From the NCBI GenBank assembly GCA_022835595.1, contig BQUP01000008.1, forward strand, positions 186,001 through 250,000: 64,000 bases of DNA. Direction: 5' to 3'. The position numbers and the translations under genes were made by a program. The notes under the pieces were generated by a model. It did no database searches. It was not told the DNA's origin and saw only the letters and a program-made list of their open reading frames with translations. Each line of letters starts with the position of its first letter. Positions within the stretch are counted from its first letter, which is position 1. The stretch is from Cystobasidium ongulense (taxonomy: Eukaryota; Basidiomycota; Cystobasidiomycetes; Cystobasidiales; Cystobasidiaceae). This document shows positions 34,104 to 46,002 of the stretch, piece by piece.

Positions 34104-35091
34104 ATGACTACCGACCAAGCTTCCGCACATCCCGATGAGATGGCCCTTGTGGCACTCGCGGAAGAGTTCATGCGTGAGATTAAAGACCTTACGCCAGGCA
34201 AGAAACTGGAAGGCAAGTTGAATACCGAATATGGCCCGGATAGTCGTTTTTACAAAGGCGTAAGTGGCTCTGACACCTCTCTGAGCTTGCCACTAGCTGA
34301 AATAGTGCTTGTGTTTGTGCCTGCAGTTCGAAGAACTGGCTTTGCGGGGGCTGAAGGATGTAGGTGAAGGTGGCCTGATCACTGTTTTGTCCATCAGAGC
34401 TGATACCCACTGGTCTGCTCAGGGCTGGCTTGCAAACGTACAAATCGACGGGCCAAGATACCGCAGATCTCGTCTACGTCAGCCTTGTCAGTTCTGAGAG
34501 CTTCCTTCAGGCGTGCCACCAACCCCGCATAATTGACACGGGCTCTTCCTTATGAACAGCCGAGCAGCTCAACTGGTTCTCTATTACCGCAGTCTACATG
34601 GATTCTCTAGACGAGGCTGAATTCTCCGGACAGGTAGGCCTACAATGCCATACTTTATACCTGTTCATATGCTAAGCACTCGACCGCTATCTTCGACAGT
34701 ACCACGCTCATCCATACGGCGAGATCAATATGTCCATTCAAGTTCCAGGAACCGGACCTAACCCTCAACTAGAAGGTCTGGCAGGCTTTTGGGCAGGAGT
34801 GAGTTGCATAGAAGCGAACCTCACTTGAAAGTGTTTACAAATGACAAGCAATCTGTGAGCAGAAAGGCTGGACTTGCCCAGGACCTGGCTCGCATCATTA
34901 TCCTCGAGTCCGTGGCGGAGGAGTTATTGCGCTTTTCTTCCTTCCTGCAGGCCGAATCAGCTGTGAGCTTCAGAACATGCAGGTGAGGCCGGGCTCGCTT
35001 ACTGACCTTTAATTCGTCCGACCTTGCTATAGACAATGCCACACCAGACATGCCACAGCCACAGGACCCTGGTAGTGCGCTTGGCACCTAA
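34104..35091 (+). CDS. DUF4863 protein, 4-hydroxylaminobenzoate lyase-like
   Basis: Seven short exons, phases consistent. Start MTTDQASAHPDEMALVALAE. Second-to-third exon join gives LKDGWLANVQIDGPRYRRSR, then QLNWFSITAVYMDSLDEAEF, QYHAHPYGEINMSIQVPGTG and KGWTCPGPGSHHYPRVRGGG, then VIALFFLPAGRISYNATPDM. The HxHPxGEI and PGxxHHYP motifs match the cupin-like DUF4863 family, which includes the bacterial PnbB enzyme converting 4-hydroxylaminobenzoate in nitroaromatic breakdown. Its fungal substrate is unknown, so lyase is a family label, not a demonstrated activity. The last exon is reached by a donor inside the GRISY codon, which restores the family's C-terminus. An alternative unspliced tail is less family-like. 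It is convergent with the Zn2Cys6 regulator. Confidence 0.75.
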
Positions 35092-35241
35092 GCATGTGTA
35101 ATGAACAAGCATGTACAATCTATGTAAGGAAAGTCGTTGTTGAATAGTCGGATGTGTGTATTCTGCTGTAGCAGCTAGCCTTGCAACTCAGTCGACTTTG
35201 CGGAATTTGTTGGCTTGTGTAGATAGATTTGTTGAGGTGCA

Positions 35242-37981
35242 CTAGCTATCGACAGTTTGGTAAAAGCTCCAGAAGGACTCGAGGTCCAGATTCGGGTCGA
35301 AGATATTGCCACCACTATATGAATGGAACGTCAGCTTTGCCATTGGTCGCTTTGCAATTCGTCTGTCTGCAGGAGACTTACACGTTGTTGTCGAACATAC
35401 TACTCATTCCGCCAGAGAAGTCAAAGCCAGATGAGGGCGTAAAGCCTGTGCTTTGCTGAGGGGCATACTGCATTGCATGCTGCGGGTCTTGGAATTGCTG
35501 TTGTTGCTGGAATGCTGGTAGTCCCATCGATCCGTTTTGATTGTACACTAGCATAGCAGGCGGTGGCAGAGGTGGAAGCTCTCTAGGTAGTATAGACTCG
35601 AAAAACCTTGCCAGCTTCTTGCCAGTATCTGATCGGTGCATGGCCGCTGTTCGACAGGCAGCTGCAGCTGCCGATAGCTGCTCGCGAACTTCTCCTTGGC
35701 GATTCGACAGCGGTTCAAGCTTGGTTGCCTGCGGGAACAAAGGTTTAGAAGGCGCAAACGGCTTTCAATCAGACCTCACTGACATTGAGAAGCCAAACAG
35801 CCGCGGCGCACGCGCCAACAGGCACGGTGTCCTAGGAAGAGCGTTATATCAGCAACCGTACTATCGAATAGCGCGCTGATATAAGTTGCATACCGGCAAG
35901 TAGATCAAAGCATGTTTGTGTGCAGTTATTTGCTGCAAAGACGACAGCACGGCCATAGCGTCGCTGTAGCATTCAAGCAAAGAATTCGCATGTCCGCTTC
36001 TTTCGTATGCCATATCTCGATTCCTTTCGTGGAAGGCCGAGAATACGTCTGTCCGAGTGCGAGAGATAAAGAATGCCATGAAAGAAGCATAAAAGCTAAG
36101 CATCAGGCGCGACTTGACAGCGGTCTTGAATACGGCTGTGATATAGCTACCGCTCAGCTGCTGTCCAACCAGCTATCTATCTAAAGGAAACGGTCTCAGC
36201 TTACAGCCTTCAATGATCCACTTGTGCCTCCATCTATCAAAGTCCGCCCTCAGGCCTTCGAAGCGAGCGGTGTAACGAAAGAAATCTGCACTAGAGGTCT
36301 GGCCTCTTTCGAGCAGGTCCATGCAGTAAACGCGTGCCGAGCGAGTCTGATATCGTAAATTGGAATACTCAAGTGCTGCAGCTAACCACCAATCCTCGCT
36401 GAGTGCGTGCGGGGTAAGGTGGATGAAAGTAGCAGCATCGCTTATGGCTTCAGGACCAATCTATATGCGGAAGGATTTAGGTCAGCGGGGTCGCTCGGCC
36501 TTATTGCACAATACACCTACCATGACTGGTAAGTCGCGCTGGAATGACATCCTGCAAATGAAACGATGTCAGCTTCATCAAGATAATGACCGGCGATGCA
36601 CTTGCATTTGGTCCATGCAACAGAGATCTGATGGAAAGAGGAATATATCTCGACAAGTCAATAGGAATTAATAGATATGTTTGCATCGACTTACAGAGCC
36701 AAGTGCGATGTCTATCGAGTGCTAGCCGAACGCTGTGCTTATCCAAACTTGCAAACGCATCTTTCGGGAGTTTGTGTAATCCTTCTTCGTAAGCGAGCCT
36801 TATTGCAAAGCCCACACGACGCCAGCCGCCATCGTCGGTTGATTCCTTCCAGAAAGCCAAGGTGCACAGAGCTTGTATTGTTGGAAGCCACGGTCGCTTG
36901 TGATCTCTGGACAGTATAGTATCGAGATGGTTATGTACTTGTGAAAGACAAGCGAAGTGTGCCTCTCGGAATCGATGCCGAGTGGCCACAGCAAGTATAG
37001 CGGTGACTGCTTTTTTGATCAATTCGACTGTACTGCTTGTCCAGCGCATCAGAATTGACTTACAGAGGAGTGAAGAGGTGTTCCTGACATAGTCCGGGGT
37101 ATGTAGATCGCGGTCGAATATGCCCAAGAAAGGGTTCATCTCGTTGAAGAAACTAGTGAGACAAAGCAGAGCTTAGAGTCAAGGCCACCATCACGTCAGA
37201 AAAACCCTCACAAGTCAAAGAGGGCTTCCACCTCGTGCAACGAGAGTATGCCAAGCGAAACAGCATCTGGAAACTGATCCGAGTATTGGGGTTGCGGAGC
37301 GGGCTTTCGCAAGTTGAGCAGGGCACTCAAGGACCAGCTAGGCGGCGGAGGTTCCGAAATAGCAGTGAGATCTTGAAGAACATTCGCAGACCCAGCTTCC
37401 AGCTCATTCGAGCTATCAGGCGACGACTCTCGACTAATAGTAGGCTGCTTCTGCCGTTTAGGCGATGAGCCTGTCGGGGATTCCTTCTCGGACGAACCGT
37501 TCGCAGGCCTTTGGCGGGACATCCAACATCAGTATTATAGGACTTCTACAGGTATTGTATCCATCGAACGCACCTCTTCTGACCTCTGTACACGATAAAC
37601 ACGTAGTGTATCGGGCGCCGACATTCAGCAAACCGGGGACAGCTTGATCGCTCGCACCAACACAACTCACCGAGCGTGCTCCTTGAACTGGCACTCTAGG
37701 TTGAACTTCTCACATCTTGTGCACCTTGGAGCAATGTCTGGCTTGTTGCAGCGGATCTTGAGCTTGCGGCAGGCCATGCAGGCGACCTTGATGAGCGGTG
37801 GAACACTGTTTCCATTTCCATTTCCAGCAGCGGGCGCCTGAACTGGAGCGAGCGTCGAGGTAGATGCCGCTGGCACCGCATTCCCTGGAGCACCGACATG
37901 AGGCGCGCCGCTCTGCAGCTCGGGCTGCTGCGTGGTCCAGTAGGACGCCATGGAGCTCTGTGGTTTGATGGCTCGCGGCAT
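35242..37981 (-). CDS. Zn(II)2Cys6 transcription factor with fungal-specific domain
   Basis: Nuclear DNA-binding regulator. The zinc cluster reads CMACRKLKIRC then CTRCEKFNLEC (C-x2-C-x6-C-x8-C-x2-C-x6-C), all six Cys present. A Ser/Pro/Glu-rich linker with a basic SPKRQKQP patch follows. The fungal-specific transcription-factor domain begins FFNEMNPFLGIFDRDLHTPD and continues through WLPTIQALCTLAFWKESTDD and FAIRLAYEEGLHKLPKDAF. The C-terminal part is Gln/Pro-rich and ends NIFDPNLDLESFWSFYQTVD, a likely activation region. About ten exons. The open frame extends upstream to 38029 by a GTG only. The first in-frame ATG is at 37981 and a better-context one is at 37951, so the start is uncertain. 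Its targets are unknown. The neighbouring DUF4863 and FAD-oxidoreductase genes are candidates. Confidence 0.82.
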
Positions 37982-38335
37982 AGGCGGGACGCAAGCTGCT
38001 GCAGCTTGCTTCGGTCGCAAAGACGCCACGCGACGGCTTGATCACAGGAAGACATGCTATAGGCCTCATTTGAGACATAAATTACGATGCAATAGGATAT
38101 GTTAGTACAGCCTATTCTTTCTGCATGCAAACCGAAGCAACTGGGCAGCGCTGTCTGCAGCTTTCCTAATCTATATTGCCCTTATGTCACCAACTTCGAG
38201 ATAACAGAACGCCGTTATATTGTACAGTATACTTTGTGCGCAGAAAGCACAAGTTACAAGTGAGACTGCTAGAGTACCTTTTCTCTCTGAATACCGTTAC
38301 AATTGAGCTGTGAGCAACCTCTCGTATCCCCAATT
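37982..38335. other. Upstream region of the Zn2Cys6 regulator
   Basis: About 350 bases with the regulator's promoter and the FAD oxidoreductase 3' end. Nothing else seen. Confidence 0.4.
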
Positions 38336-40424
38336 TTACCCAAGAATATTCGCCAGCCAGACGCGCAGTAAGAATCCTGGATCATAAAGTGCTGTCGCTG
38401 GGCGAAGCGCGCTCATCGTTTCAGTCAGAGTCTTTCCTATGTTTTGGTCCTGTATGCAAGTCAAGTCAGCCTCTATACTGAAACTAGGCGAAGCGCATTC
38501 ATGATTACCTTTTGTGCTGCATTGACGATCCATGATTTGAAACGACGGTATGACGCTCCTGTTTCGGCAGTCTCTCCAGCAAGTGGCTTTGTATCCTCAC
38601 AAGCGTACTGAAAGAACCGGTTTCAGCCTAGCCCATTATACAACGAAACAAGACACAGATTACTCACATCTTGCAAGCGCGTATCCTCCCAGAATGCATC
38701 TGTGCGCGCATACCGCAGATCTAGAAAGTATTCTACCAGTTTCCGCGACGTCGGTTTCCCCGAGAATCTGCGCAGCGTGTTGTCCAGTGTCAATATTTCG
38801 ATGACCGACTTAGTACATCCTTGACCGAAGACTGCAAAACAGGTCAGAGGCGGCTTAATTTGAGATAAGTAGTCGAGCATGCTTACTTGGGTTGACCCGG
38901 AGAATGGTATCTCCCAGTGGGAGTAAATTGCGCGGCATATCTTGTGAGCGATAAGTGACTCGATAACATTGACCAATGGTGACTACGGAAGAGGATAGTC
39001 AGGACTATGGTCACGTTCAACTATCCTTTACCATGCTTACCTCTGCTCATCACGTATTCCGGCTCCTTCTCCATTCCTTCACCGCAAAGCATAGCAACGG
39101 CATCCTTCTGCCACTTTAGATAAGGAGCTCTTCGAACGGCGTCCAGTAGATCTTCCGGTGTCTCAGGTTCTCCTCCGCGACCCACATATGTCTGATACAT
39201 TGTGCGCACGCGGTCATGGTCGATTTTCATAAAGACAGAGTGATGAGTCGATGAGAAGCAGGCACCTAGATGTCCCGTCTCTTCCCATGTATATGGTCCA
39301 CCTAGCTTGTTGAACTTCTGTATCATCTCGGGTGTCATTTGGAATGTGAAGCACGTGTATACAATTGCCGGGCTGAAGCAGCTTATTAGCGTGAGGCAAC
39401 TGACAAGGTCTGGTAAGAGCCAGCTTACTCATATGTCATTTTTTCGGGCTTGTTGTAGCCTAATTTACGGAGCCACCCGATGCCTGTATAGTGTTGTTAG
39501 CGGCAAGAGGATGAACCAGGAGGATTAGAAGTCCTTACTGCCGTTTGCCGTACCGGAGCAGTCCAAGAAGAAGTCGCCGGCGATATTCTCTGTCTTTCCA
39601 TCAGGTCTGCGCACAGCAACAGACTTGACTGCATCTCCTTCGGCTACTAGATCCGAAACGTTGCCATGGACAGCCGTTACGTGTGGGAAGCGTTCCAGGA
39701 CTAGACGGCGCAGAAGGGCTTCGAGGACCTCTCGACTGATATATAATTGACGTGTATCCCAATCGTTTGCTGTCAATGGCACTTTCACAAAGCCTCCACC
39801 TCGATATACGACTGGCTGAGGAGGTGCAATTGACCCTCCTGCTTTCTTGACTTCCTCCAGGAAATCGGGGAAGAGCTTCATCAAGGCGGGATACATGAGA
39901 CCGAGGAATACTGCATGAGAGAAAGGCAGATTTAGCACAGGCTGTATAATTCCGACAAATATAGCATTGTGCACGAACAGTGTAATTGCTCATGCTGCTT
40001 GACGCGCTTTCTTTTGACAGTAGGATCGGTTGTGCAATCTTCGGCATCAATAAGGATGACCTTTTCGAAATGGTCTGCGCATATCCGGGCTGTAAGAGAA
40101 GGGATTCAGATGCAAAAGTAAGCTTCAGCCTGCTGCATTTCGCGGACTGCGTATGGTTTCTGGGCCTGTTAGGGTCTTACCGGACAGGATACCCGAGATA
40201 CTGGCACCGATGATCACGGCGCATTTCTTCTTTCCATCTTGCGGTATAGCATCACCAGCTATTTTGAGATCTCCGTATGCACAATACCGCTTCTCGCTGT
40301 ATTTGATATACAATTTGCGAACGATAAGCAGAGCTATCGTCAAGATGGAAAGGTACCCGAGCATTCGTGCTTCTTGTGCGGAGGTCATGTCGAGCACGCT
40401 TCTGACAATCGGTGAAGAAGCCAT
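38336..40424 (-). CDS. Membrane-anchored FAD-dependent oxidoreductase (monooxygenase-like)
   Basis: Flavoprotein of the large FAD/NAD(P)-binding monooxygenase group. The start MASSPIVRSVLDMTSAQE is followed by a transmembrane helix (LGYLSILTIALLIVRKLYIK), suggesting ER or other membrane anchoring. The dinucleotide-binding motif CAVIIGASISGILSG comes next. After an intron, HFEKVILIDAEDCTTDPTVK continues the Rossmann fold. Further on are YISREVLEALLRRLVLERFP and TENIAGDFFLDCSGTANGSK, the second FAD-contact region (DCSG in place of the usual DADG/DASG). About seven exons. The substrate is unknown; halogenase- and geranylgeranyl-reductase-like relatives share these motifs. It lies just upstream of a Zn2Cys6 regulator on the same strand. 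Confidence 0.72.
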
Positions 40425-41109
40425 GTTACACCACAGCAGCGATAGAAGGAGAGAGCAGAGACGACATTGCCTTGGTCTGCTCGGACTCTGCTTCGCTCGC
40501 TATCGTGTTACTCGATGAAAAGAACTGCCGTCCCCATCAATGCCTCTGTCGCTTCGGCCGCCGTGCACCACCGCTCCAGCCGCCACATCGGCCAAGTCTT
40601 CCGCAGAGCTGGCACCGAGACTGGCCGGCATCTCATACATGCGTTTGGGTAAGTAGGACGGTGCTAGAATATTTAGCAAGCTCGCGTTGCGGTTAATGAA
40701 ATACCAAGTTTCGGAAATTGCTACATTTCTGACAGTCCTCGGTGCTATCATAGCAAGTCCGAACCCTTGACATTCGGAATAAATACCGATACAACGACAA
40801 TTTCGTAAATCTTGACATCCAGGCACCACTAGGCACATGTATAACTAGATCCTTGCCGGGACTACTTATAAGCGTAATACATTCATGTTGAGAGCGCCTC
40901 CAAGCACGGTTTTTTCAGCAGCTGGTTTTCAAACGCATGGATGTCAGCTCTCAAGGGTCTCGCACTGCGCCTAGAAGTCATAGTACTCACGCAGTCGACT
41001 GAATATGGAAGGATATTCCGGTTCGGGTTCAGGTGCTTTCCGCTTAACACCTTCGAGCTGTGTAGTGACATGCAGAGAGGAGAAATGTTTCAGCGAAGAC
41101 AGAATGGGT
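40425..41109. other. Intergenic, FAD oxidoreductase promoter and SEC6 3' region
   Basis: About 685 bases with no supported gene. A minus-strand frame ending at 40971 overlaps the end of SEC6 and is a shadow of its last exon. Confidence 0.4.
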
Positions 41110-43536
41110 TTAAGAAAGATATCGACGAACGATTGTCTTGACGTCTGATTTATCAAGATCACTTCTTGCACGTAGTATACCTTCTACAAAGCTTTGTATA
41201 CTCGCTGAGCCGTGCTTTTGTGCGATTGCGTGATAGTCGAGGTAGTACATTGTCTTTGAAGCAGATAGCAATCTCGCAGCATCATCCAACTGCGAGGTAC
41301 GAAACAGCGGAGTAGTCCAGTCAGTCAGCGCGGTGAACCAGCGAACCCAAAGTCATTCCACTCACGCATTCGAAATAGGTCTCCAGCTCTTGCGCAGGCT
41401 TATACTGAGTCAAGAACTCAAAAGCCTTTTTGATATCCTCCCTCATAGTATTGACAGCTTGAGGGATCTTCAATTTACTAGCTCTTTTGAGTGCCGCCAA
41501 GTAAGTAATCAAAAAAGTATCGATAGTATCATCTACTAATAAATCGAATAAACTAGGTGATAAACGAGCTTGAAAGTCTGACATGTAGTCTGCCATAGTT
41601 TCTATAATTTGATGTATTGGTTCATCTACATACCAAGAAGGTGTAAATAAGGTATTAACGGCGGGTTTGATATCATTAAAGACTGTATCTATGAGAATCT
41701 GTATGCATCGTTTCGCAACATCCAAATAACCGTCCATAGCGTCATTCAATTTATCCGCTATTTGTACCCTATATTTCTCAGATACCAGCGCTTCTAGTCG
41801 ATTTGACAAGTTTTCTGTAAAGTCAGCAGATTTGACTTGATCATTTGCAAGTGCGACGAGGTATTCGACCAGCCCCGGAGGAGCTAGTTCTGGCGTTCGT
41901 AGCTGGCGCTGGAACTCCGAATCGATGAGCTTTAACCATTCTGATTGAACATTTCGCATAGAGCGGTTTAACTCTTCCACTACTTTGGCGAGGACAGAGC
42001 CTTGATTCGAATCGAGAGCGAGGTCGGTTTGCTGGTTGATCACTAGATATCAATTGGACGACAGTCAGTGGGTTGCCTACAGATACTGACACTTCCATCC
42101 GAATAGACTCACTCTGGAACAAAATAGGTGCACCCTGCATGAGATACTGTCCATCTGCATCCAATTCCGGCTCCGATTCTCTCTTTGTAAATTCTGCCGT
42201 TTCGGTCTTCATCAAGTTTGCAATCCACTCGTCCATTTTTTTCCTGACCATGACTACATACTCGTCTATTAAATCCGCCTCTTTGCCGTCTAATAACTTT
42301 GGTTCGATGAGTTCAGGTGGTATAGCTAATTCTTTTGTCATGTTCTTGTAGTATTCTTTGCAAAATTGAGATAGATATAATAGAGAAGCAGCTTCAGGTT
42401 CAGCCTCAATCATCGTCCTAACGAAATCGTATAGAGATTTGTGATAAGCCTTTACGAATTGAGTGTGTATTTTCCAATCAGGTGGAAAACGAGCAGCTAA
42501 TTGATCTTCAACTAGTACTAAATCTTCATAAAACCAATCTAAAGAAGAGAAAAAAGTAGCACTGTCACCTTGCATCTTAACATGCTGTTCATGTAATCTA
42601 GTTTTAGCAGTATTCCGAATTTGTTCTAATACTTTTGATCTATAATGCTTGATTTGACGTGCTTCAGCTTGCATTGATTTAAACTTTGATGCTAATTCTT
42701 TATTTTGTTTCTTTACTATTCTTATAGCAATTGCTTTTTCATCTCTAGCACCTTCGATTTCAGCTATTTTAGCTATCTTGACTGCAACACCTGGATGACC
42801 CGCTTTTGCAATCTCGACTAAGCCACCAGCGAGACGGAGGTAATGCTCTTCGAAGGAATTCAATAATGCGTTTAGAGGTTCGAAATACTTTTCTAACGTG
42901 GCTCGTGATTCTGGAGTCGCTCGTTTAGCTTGATGTACAGTTTCATTGCGGAAGGACTCGAGCTCGGTCAGGTGATAGTGTATGACGAGGAGATTCGGCG
43001 CTGGCCCCAATGGATCCATTTGTTCCTGCTTTAACATGCCTTCTAGCCATGTGATCTTGTCGTACATTGTCCTGAAGCTCTCCACCATATCGAGGGTGCG
43101 CACGAACTGCCGGTGGACTCTCGAGACCTAGTTTTAGACACACATTATTAGCATGACTGCCCACTCAAGAAAGGCTACGAGGTCTAGGCTCACTTCACTG
43201 ATCTTGCTGAAGCCCTCCATGGCTGTCCTAGGATCCTCGCACACTCGCTCGACGTTGACCATCTCTTCTCGGATATGGTTGACAGCAAGCCTCGTATCTC
43301 TGAGCTTGATGAGACCATCTCTAGTAGCGTCCAGCTGATCTTTGGCACTACTTCTTAGTTTAGCTACGATGCTCGCTTTCTCCTGAGCCAGCTTCTTGCG
43401 TATTGTGCTGATCTTTGCGAGATCATCTGGTCCGCGAAGGTACTGTGTGAGGAGCGTTAGCGAATGCCCGAGGGATGTGACATTCATCTAGATTCACCTC
43501 GGACACGGCATGAGCAGCAGTAGTGGCCGTAGCCAT
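41110..43536 (-). CDS. SEC6: Exocyst complex component SEC6
   Basis: Subunit of the exocyst that tethers secretory vesicles to the plasma membrane. The first exon is short (MATATTAAHAVSE), followed by a coiled-coil exon with KISTIRKKLAQEKASIVAKL and VNHIREEMVNVERVCEDPRT, then VSRVHRQFVRTLDMVESFRT, the family's N-terminal signature. A long exon covers the helical bundle (WFYEDLVLVEDQLAARFPPD, KSLYDFVRTMIEAEPEAASL), and the next one includes WYVDEPIHQIIETMADYMSD. The last exon is in frame from LDDAARLLSASKTMYYLDYH to DLDKSDVKTIVRRYLS, ending at 41110. A different frame that continues to 40971 does not fit. Stretches at 42500-42750 are unusually AT-rich for the window while still coding. Confidence 0.9.
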
Positions 43537-44069
43537 GGCTGCGCGCCTTCAAGCGGCGGCGACGTTAACTTGCTGATATGACGGTGTTGAGGGTTGATAG
43601 CTTTCCAAGGTGCACGGCAGTGAGTGAGCGTGTTGCATCCGTTCACCCGTCAAGCTGCCGTTCAGGGCGACCATAGAACATACACAGTCTCTGGAAACTA
43701 ACCGTTGCAGCTCGGAGTGACACATCTCATGCATGTCAACAAAGTCTATCGTATTATCATATGCTCCCCCATTACGGTGGCGCCCTCATCAACGCGTCCA
43801 CCCTCGACAACAAGGACTGCAAGCAGCACTGCATACGCCTGGATGGACAACATACTCTACTCTACTCTACTCTCTCATTCCATGCGATGCTCCCACTCAA
43901 CCTTGTCTCGAGTGCCGCTCTCCATCATGCATGCGGCTCGATTGCGTGTCTGTCCTCTGTTTTGTTGATGGATTTGAAGCGCATTTCTCGCGACGCTTGC
44001 TTGCTTTCCTCCCACCACCACGCACATCGCATACACCACACTCTCTAACACTCTGCAAACACCTCCACC
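43537..44069. other. Divergent promoter region, SEC6 / PEBP-like gene
   Basis: About 530 bases with no gene. Contains a short tandem repeat (see 43854-43873) and a long pyrimidine- and CA-rich leader just before the PEBP-like start codon. Confidence 0.4.
43854..43873. repeat. Short tandem repeat (ACTCT)4
   Basis: Four perfect copies of the five-base unit ACTCT in the promoter region between SEC6 and the PEBP-like gene. Seen directly. No function assumed. Confidence 0.9.
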
Positions 44070-45503
44070 ATGCTGTCCTACTTCACCGCCGGCGCACTCG
44101 CCCTCGCTGCTGTCGTCAAAGCACAGTCCACAGCTGAGCCTATCCAGGTCGCTCTCGTCGAGGCCCAGTTCAATGCCTCGGGTCTCAACAGTCAGTAGCA
44201 CTCTCAGCCTACATGCATTCTCTCTGTCCAGTCTATGTCTGATTCGTGTTCTCCATCCTTCGTCATCCCACCCTCCATCGCTGCACCGCATCGCGCTGAT
44301 CTCGCTCGCGACGGACCCTCAATCCATCTCACTTGATACACACCCACTCAGCCCCCATCGATGGCGCACAATCCCTCAACATGCCTCTCCAGGCGATAGG
44401 CATACTCAACGTCACATACGGCGATATCACCATCGAGAACGGTGCCGCCTACCCAGCGGACCAGGTCAGCACACGCCCTACACGTGAGTGATTTGTTTTT
44501 TTACCCACGGTGGCGTAGGATTGTTGGCAATACGCAACAGCTAGGACTCATTCTGATGCACATTGTCCCCTTGCTATCGTCCTCGTCGTGTCTCCTACAG
44601 TCACCGCCGTCCCGCTCGAAGGCGCTTCCATCAATGGTTCATACACCCTCATGCTAGCCGACTTCTCAGCTATCGGAAACCCAGACGCAGAGGGTGAATA
44701 CAGACATTATCTCGCGAACGATGTTATGATCAGCAGCGTTGTGGGTTCAAATACATTGAGACAATAGCTAGGTTGTTACTTCATCTGACTCGTGCTTTGA
44801 ACTGGCAGGGCATGCTGAGCAACGGAACCGTCATCACTTATTACGCCGGCCCTGGTCCTCTAGTCGGTGAGTCGAGAGAACGCGTATTTTCCGTAATGAG
44901 CGGACGAGTCTGACTGTCCACTATTACTTCCACAGGCACCGGTATCCAGCAAGTCTGACTTCTCCTTGAAAGCAATTGTTCGCAGTACCGACTAACATTC
45001 CTTCTGTTCAACAGCCGATACGCCTGGTTGATGTTCGAGCAGCCAGAGGCTTTCGCCGCTCCTGCCAACTTGAGCACTGCTGGTGTTGCACCCAGTCACT
45101 GGAGCGTTGAGCAATATGTCCAGAGCAGTGGACTAGGCAACCTTGTCATGGCCTCTTTCTTCACCGTTGAGAACGGCGCTCCGTAAGTCGTCGTCCACTA
45201 TCTTTGTATGGCCTTCTCGCAACTTATTGAACGTCCTCCTTCTCTTTTCCCTCAAATAGTACCGCCTCTGCCGTCTCTACCACACCAGTCGATACCGCCA
45301 CTCTAGTCGCCTCTTCATCCGCACCAGCTGGATCAAGCGCCGCTTCAGGCACCAACACCGGCTCATCAGCAGCAGTCAGCAACACGGCTGGAGCAGGAAG
45401 CAACGCCAACACAGGCAACAACACTGGTGCTGCTGCTTCAAGCTATGCCGTTTCCGGTATCGCTATGGGAGCTGTAGCTGGTGTTATCGCCCTTCTTGCT
45501 TAA
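44070..45503 (+). CDS. Secreted, probably GPI-anchored PEBP-like protein
   Basis: Member of the phosphatidylethanolamine-binding/carboxypeptidase Y inhibitor fold made as a cell-surface protein. A signal peptide opens the protein (MLSYFTAGALALAAVVKAQS). The domain includes SINGSYTLMLADFSAIGNPD, EGEYRHYLANDVMIS (equivalent of the EWRHWLVVN region) and YYAGPGPLVGTGIHRYAWLM followed by FEQPEAF, the hallmark GPxPxxGxGxHRY motif. After the domain comes a Ser/Ala/Thr/Asn-rich stalk and a hydrophobic C-terminus (VSGIAMGAVAGVIALLA) fitting a GPI-attachment signal. About six exons. Ligand and function unknown; the DPDxP motif of classic PEBPs is altered to NPDAEG. Confidence 0.85.
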
Positions 45504-46002
45504 AATCTGGATAGCTCTCCTTTCCTTGAGAGTAAACATTACTTTCAGAAATTAGATTTTCTTACGTTGCATCCTATCGAGGCCATTCATTGTCGCACTT
45601 CGGTAGGCTTTTCATACGGCTACGCCCGTTTTGATGACTCGTTGCACTTTTCCATTAGCATTCAATATCGTGATGTCAATCTGCATGTGATTTTGCTAGA
45701 TGCTATGAATCTTTTATATGGACAGTTATTCTACCCTTACATTTTGATCATTATTCACGATCTGCAGCAATTCTATTTTTTCGTTTATTCTACAGTTTAA
45801 CCTTCTCGATTCCTGATTCAGCTGTACTCGAAACTTGCCTCGACTTTGCAGCTTAGCTTCGCTCTAGCCATCATTCAGCTAAGAGACTGTACCTATGTTC
45901 GTGCTACTCTCAGGCTGAGAGCCTTTGTACAACTGTGTCTGGGTCGCATAGAACCCAACATACGAGCTGAGTCTAACTTGCGTCTGGTAGGTACGGTTAA
46001 AT
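45504..46002. other. Intergenic between convergent genes
   Basis: 3' regions of the PEBP-like gene and the P1-type peptidase. A and T rich. No gene recognised. Confidence 0.4.

Noticed and set aside
37708-38130. Alternative minus-strand frames beginning upstream of the Zn2Cys6 regulator
   Set aside because: They are out of frame with the zinc cluster and have no domain.
40971-41171. 66-codon minus-strand frame that could extend SEC6 to 40971
   Set aside because: The frame used by SEC6 upstream (LDDAARLL) ends at 41110 with a family-like C-terminus; this is a shadow frame.
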